From: Candidatus Tectimicrobiota bacterium | GTDB taxonomy: Bacteria; Tectomicrobia; Entotheonellia; Entotheonellales; Entotheonellaceae | Length of the DNA stretch: 64,000 nucleotides | Assembly: GCA_026005175.1 (NCBI GenBank) | Contig: BPKO01000004.1 | Span: 293,397-357,396, forward strand | Direction: 5' to 3' | Shown here: positions 60,577 through 64,000 of the stretch, piece by piece | Layout of the letters: each line of letters opens with the position of its first letter | How positions within the stretch are numbered: position 1 is the stretch's first letter | Notes under the pieces: model-generated | Seen by the model: only the letters and a program-made list of their open reading frames with translations | Databases searched by the model: none | What the model was told of the DNA's origin: nothing | Program-made: the position numbers and the translations under genes

Positions 60577-61236
60577 TTACGACGCCGGCCACTGCGCCTC
60601 GACCCACTGCCGGTATTCCTCGGCAGACAGGACGGTAAGCCAGCCCTTCATACCCGAGTGCCCCGGACCGCACAGCTCGGCACAGGGGATCTCGTAGCGT
60701 CCGGGCTTGGTGGCTTCAAACCAGGCCAGAATTTCCCGCCCCGGCACGGCGTCTTGCTTGAGCCGCACGTTGGGAATAAACACGCTGTGAATGACGTCTT
60801 GGCTGCGCAAGTAAAGACGCACCACTTTGTTTACCGGCACGTGCAGCTCGCCTTCGAACATCTTGTCGTCCTCGGTGTCGAAGCGCCCGTCGGGACCCGG
60901 ATAGTGGAACTCCCAGCCAAACTGCTTGGCCACCACCCGCACCTCGACGTCGCCTGGCGGCGCAAAGGCCTTGATGCGGGCCCACGTCGACTGGCTCACC
61001 AAAGACAAGGTAATGAACACCATGGCCGGCACGATGGTCCACACCAGCTCGAGCATGGTGTTGCCGTGCGAGTAGACGGCCGGGCGCCCCTCCTGCCGCC
61101 GGTATTTAATGAGAAACCACACCAGCAGCACCGTCACCAGCACGAAGACAAAGCCGGTAATGTAGTAAATGACATAGAACACGAGGTCGATGTCGCGGGC
61201 GTACGTCGACACCCCTTCGGGCAACCAGCTCAGCAT
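60577..61236 (-). CDS. coxB: Cytochrome c oxidase subunit II
   Basis: 219 residues from ATG 61236 (MLSWLPEGVSTYARDIDLVF); two N-terminal membrane helices and a periplasmic cupredoxin domain with VVAKQFGWEFHYPG, RSQDVIHSVFIPNVRLKQDA and the CuA motif CAELCGPGHSGM. No C-terminal cytochrome c domain, so electrons come from separate c-type cytochromes, presumably those encoded just upstream. ATG overlaps the stop of the heme-domain gene. Confidence 0.96.
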   Translation of the reverse strand: MLSWLPEGVSTYARDIDLVFYVIYYITGFVFVLVTVLLVWFLIKYRRQEGRPAVYSHGNTMLELVWTIVPAMVFITLSLVSQSTWARIKAFAPPGDVEVRVVAKQFGWEFHYPGPDGRFDTEDDKMFEGELHVPVNKVVRLYLRSQDVIHSVFIPNVRLKQDAVPGREILAWFEATKPGRYEIPCAELCGPGHSGMKGWLTVLSAEEYRQWVEAQWPAS

Positions 61237-62855
61237 CAGCTTCTCTCCCTTGCCCTGGCAGCATGGTTTTTCTTGGTCACGTAGAGCGCCGAGAACTCGA
61301 GCACCACGCCGAGGGCGATGCCCGCCAGCATGAGATAAATCGGCGCCTTGGAGGGCTGCGGCTCCAGATAGAGGTTGTACCACGCCATCACCACCCGCTT
61401 GCCGCCGCCGTGCTCGCCGTTGGAGCCGTCCCAGGCGGTAATCGAAAAGGGCACGAACTGGCCAACGGCAAACTGCACTTCCTCGTCGGCCTTGGCGGTG
61501 CGCAGGGCCCGCTTCATCACCACGCGGTACTGCCCGTTGTCAAACCGCCCCTGGCTCTCGATGCCTCCTGCGTCGTCGCCCGGCTTGAAGGTCGACGACC
61601 CGGTGGTCTGCACCCGCACCGCGGTGCCGGGATCGTTTCGCCAGTACCACAGGTCGGTGGGGTGCTGGGGGTCTCCCATAAGGAAGTAAGGGCGCTCCAT
61701 GCCCACCGTGGGGCGCGAGGGGAACTGCAGGGCGATGGCGTCCACAAAGGTCTCCCCTGCCTCGCTCTCCCCCGGCTTGCTCTCGGTGCGGTCGTCCCAC
61801 ACCAGGCGGAAGGCGATCTCCTCGTCGTTGTGCATCGCCTGGATCTCCACCCCGAAGAGCAGCGACCAGAAGAGGCGCGGCTTTTCGATCACCTGCGGCA
61901 CCAAGGGGTAGTAGTTGGCCGGCACCTCCTGCCAGGCCGGGTCGTCGGGGTTGAGGGGCAGCGGGCCCCTTCGACCCGCTTGGCGGTGAGCACCGACTTC
62001 ACTTCCGGCTCTTCGGGATGGGTCCACAGGGACTGCACGTAGTTGACCACGTGCCAGATCTTCTCGCGCAGCGCCCGCGCCTCGGCTTCCAGCGCCTTGC
62101 GCTCTTCGGGATCCTCGGCGGCGCGCGCTTCCGCCATGGGGTCGGGATCGGCAAAGGCCGGCATGGGCGTGCCGTTGATGCCCAGGGCGATGTTGCGAAA
62201 GATGTCACGCCGCCCGTGCCCGCCCCGGTACGTCCAAGGGCCGCGTCAGATTGGCCGGCCAGATGCGCTCGCCCCAGTCGTCCTTCCAGGCCCTTGCCAG
62301 GGCGTCCGGCCCGTTGCCGCGCCCGGCGCTGCCGTGGCACGCGAATCGCAGTCGAACTCTTCCTCGAAGATCTGCTTGCCCAGGGCAATGCTCTCCGGCG
62401 AGGAGGGAACCTCGCCGCCAAAGTCGAGCTTCCGCCCCGGCTGGTCTTCCTCAAACACGCTGGAAAACGTCTTGATGTAGTGCACCAGCTGCCAGATCTG
62501 CTGCTTGGTGAAAAACCCCGCCCACCCCGGCATGGAGGTGCCGTGCAGGGCCCTCGGCGATGCTGCGGAAGAGGTCCTCGTCCGAGGGCAGGCGGTTGCC
62601 GTTGGCCGTCTCGTGGCGGGTGCGGAACTTGTAAATGCCCGAGGTAAAAGCGCGCGGCTTGGGATAGACAAACGGCGTCGACACCCCCTGCCCGTCGCCC
62701 TCCTCGCCGTGGCAGTGCCTGCAGCGCTCCCGGTAGAGCTTCTCCCCCGCTTCCAAATCGGCCGGGGTCGGCGCCTGCGCCACCGCCAGCCCGCCGCTCC
62801 ACAGCAGCACCAAGGCCCAGAGACTCAGCCCCCGCTTCCAGCCCCTACGCCCCAT
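61236..62855 (-). CDS. Di-heme cytochrome c fused to ethylbenzene dehydrogenase-like heme domain (several frame breaks)
   Basis: About 538 residues after repair. ATG 62855, signal peptide (LSLWALVLLWSGGLAVAQA). First cytochrome c: RCRHCHGEEGDGQG and GTSMPGWAGFFTKQQIWQLV. Second: ACHGSAGRGNGPDALARAW, then RPWTYRGGHGRRDIFRNI and GINGTPMPAFAD. From about residue 280 an ethylbenzene dehydrogenase gamma-like heme b domain (WSLLFGVEIQAMHNDEEIAF, ITAWDGSNGEHGGGKRVVMA) and a C-terminal membrane anchor (YLMLAGIALGVVLEFSALYV). Breaks near 62548, 62350, 62239 and 61967 are consistent with one or two extra G/C bases. First gene before coxB. Probably an electron-transfer partner of the oxidase. Confidence 0.76.
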
Positions 62856-62869
62856 CGTGTGCCGCCTCC

Positions 62870-63655
62870 CTAGTGGCCACCGCCTTCCGTTTCACCCCAG
62901 GTGCGCGGCTGGTGCGGGGTGGCTTCGTAGAGGTAGAGAATCACCTGCCAGATCTCCTCCTCGCTCAGGAAGTTCTCCCACACCGGCATGGCCGAATCCC
63001 ACGGCGTCGACTCCCCCGGCAGCCCCGGCCCGCCTTTGGCAATGCGCCAGAAAAGAAACGACTCGGTAAGCTGGGCGATGGTGCCCGGGTCCTGAAAGTC
63101 GGCCGGCGGCGGGTTGAACCCCTTGGCATAGTGCCCGTGGCCATCCAGGGCGTCACCGTGGCAGAAAAAGCAGTTCTGGTAGTAGACTTGCCGCCCCTTT
63201 TCGATGTGTTCCGCCAGGCGGGCAGCATCGGGCCCCCGCAGAGGATTGGTGGGGATCTCCTGCAGCACCATGCGCTTGCCTTTGAAAGTGATCGAGCCCG
63301 GTGGCGTGGGGTGGATGACCCGCAAGCCCCCCGGCGGGCTCACCGTGCCCGAGGCCCAGCTCTTGAAGTACAGCCCCAGCACCAGGGGCACGACAATAAA
63401 CACCAGCACCCGCAAGGGCTTGGTAAATGCCGTGCGCCCCAGCAGCAGCTCGCGAAAAGGCGCGACAAACTCCTGCCACGCGGCTTCGCTCGACGACACG
63501 TAAAAGAGAATGGCAATCAGCGTCGCCACCACGTACCAGCCAAAGAGCTGGCGCGGAATGGGGGCCGACACCAGCGGCACCACCACCCCGTAGACAAACA
63601 GCGCCGCCAGGAAAACGAGCAGCGCCTTGACGTAAATGGGGACCTTGCGCCTCAT
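62870..63655 (-). CDS. Membrane-anchored c-type cytochrome, three helices
   Basis: 261 residues. Three N-terminal helices (VKALLVFLAALFVYGVVVPL, LFGWYVVATLIAILFYVSSS, LRVLVFIVVPLVLGLYFKSW) and a C-terminal monoheme domain QVYYQNCFFCHGDALDGHGH with AMPVWENFLSEEEIWQVILY (Met ligand). The layout resembles cytochrome b subunit IV-cytochrome c fusions of bc-type complexes in Deltaproteobacteria, so a bc complex gene set may lie beyond the window. ATG 63655 overlaps the stop of the next cytochrome gene. Confidence 0.85.
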   Translation of the reverse strand: MRRKVPIYVKALLVFLAALFVYGVVVPLVSAPIPRQLFGWYVVATLIAILFYVSSSEAAWQEFVAPFRELLLGRTAFTKPLRVLVFIVVPLVLGLYFKSWASGTVSPPGGLRVIHPTPPGSITFKGKRMVLQEIPTNPLRGPDAARLAEHIEKGRQVYYQNCFFCHGDALDGHGHYAKGFNPPPADFQDPGTIAQLTESFLFWRIAKGGPGLPGESTPWDSAMPVWENFLSEEEIWQVILYLYEATPHQPRTWGETEGGGH

Positions 63656-63960
63656 TGCTTCTCTCCGCCAGGCTGGCCCTGCAGCGAGGCCAGATACTCT
63701 ACGAGGGCCTTGAGATCGGCCAGCGCCACTTTCTGGTAAAAGCCCATGCCTTCCAGGGTGCTCTTCATCACCCCGGGCGGATACCCGGGCACCACCACCG
63801 CGTCGGGGTCGAGAATCGACTCGAGAATATAGCGCTTGTCTTGCCGCGCCCCGATGTCCCACAGGCTCGGCCCCACCAGGCGCTCAGGACCATCGAGCTT
63901 GTGGCAGTTGACGCAGCCCCACTGCTGAGCGAGCTCGGCACCGCTTTTGCCCGAGGCCAC
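63652..63960 (-). CDS. c-type cytochrome (5' part beyond the window)
   Basis: At least 102 residues. CVNCHKLDGPERLVGPSLWD is the heme site, ILDPDAVVVPGYPPGVMKST the Met-ligand region. The frame continues upstream of a possible GTG at 63960 through an Ala/Pro/Gly-rich stretch to the window end, so the real start (signal peptide or a fused domain) is outside. Its domain is a close relative of the N-terminal domain of the FGE fusion at 50152-51063, which shares GPSLW and PGYPPGVM. Likely first of the oxidase operon genes visible here. Confidence 0.8.
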   Translation of the reverse strand: MASGKSGAELAQQWGCVNCHKLDGPERLVGPSLWDIGARQDKRYILESILDPDAVVVPGYPPGVMKSTLEGMGFYQKVALADLKALVEYLASLQGQPGGEKQ

Positions 63961-64000
63961 CGCCGCGGGCCGGCGCCGCCGGCGCCGCCGCCACCGCCGT

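Noticed and set aside
58777-61284. Long plus-strand open frame (835 codons) opposite coxA and coxB
   Set aside because: Antisense to clearly identified oxidase genes; His/Gln/Gly-rich translation without domain or ribosome site.
63961-64000. GGC-rich repeat at the window end as a regulatory repeat
   Set aside because: It is in frame with the cytochrome gene and encodes an Ala/Pro/Gly-rich linker; it is coding sequence cut by the window edge.

Overview
This 64-kb window is G+C-rich chromosomal DNA from a Gram-negative, aerobic, probably uncultured bacterium. The Gram-negative call rests on outer-membrane barrels, a TonB-dependent receptor, lipoproteins and many c-type cytochromes. The aerobic call rests on a heme-copper oxidase operon with heme A synthesis. 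The taxon cannot be fixed from the sequence. The mix of class III CoA-transferases, a molybdenum hydroxylase, a Uma2 protein, several PCP_red-domain proteins and a likely selenoprotein would suit lineages such as Desulfobacterota, Methylomirabilota/NC10 or Tectomicrobia, but that is inference. There is no rRNA, tRNA or CRISPR that I can see.

Layout. 0-4.7 kb: housekeeping and oxidoreductase genes (glycyl-tRNA synthetase, Nudix hydrolase, YedY-like molybdoenzyme, flavin reductase-like protein, ketopantoate reductase-like protein, alpha/beta hydrolase). 5.1-13.1 kb: a surface locus with a TPR/outer-membrane barrel protein, a FecR-domain protein, a lipoprotein with tandem cadherin-like repeats and a C-terminal cohesin domain, and a secreted protein with a dockerin domain. 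13.1-14.1 kb: a REP-associated tyrosine transposase between inverted repeats. 15.8-33.9 kb: catabolic genes (three CaiB/BaiF CoA-transferases, dienelactone hydrolase, a CMD/AhpD-like protein with an in-frame TGA that looks like selenocysteine, an enolase-superfamily enzyme, a TPP enzyme, a three-subunit molybdenum hydroxylase), plus queF, cobS and cobT. 34.4-38.5 kb: a cobalamin-riboswitch operon with a BtuB-like receptor and a beta-propeller lipoprotein. 38.6-43.4 kb: amidohydrolase, MtaB, small membrane proteins and a HmuY-like lipoprotein.

43.4-51 kb holds an unusual cluster: a NirJ/AhbC-like radical SAM protein, three further proteins with PCP_red domains, an Mrp/NBP35 ATPase, a double-Usp protein, a c-type cytochrome and a cytochrome c-sulfatase-modifying-factor fusion. 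51-64 kb is one long minus-strand operon running from c-type cytochromes through coxB, coxA, ctaA, ctaB, two subunit III genes, subunit IV and DUF420 (CtaM-like) to a DUF983 gene, then an ABC exporter and the cytochrome fusion. DUF983 is split by a 1.44-kb insertion sequence; removing the element and one copy of its 10-bp target duplication restores the frame exactly.

Reading caution. Several genes (around 0.3-0.45, 11.1-14.7, 22.1-22.8, 43.4-47.1 and 61.9-62.6 kb) are broken by frame changes that are nearly all repaired by deleting a single base from a short G or C run. The breaks are clustered and the rest of the window is clean, so assembly error is likelier than gene decay. I annotate those genes as intact loci with noted frame breaks.
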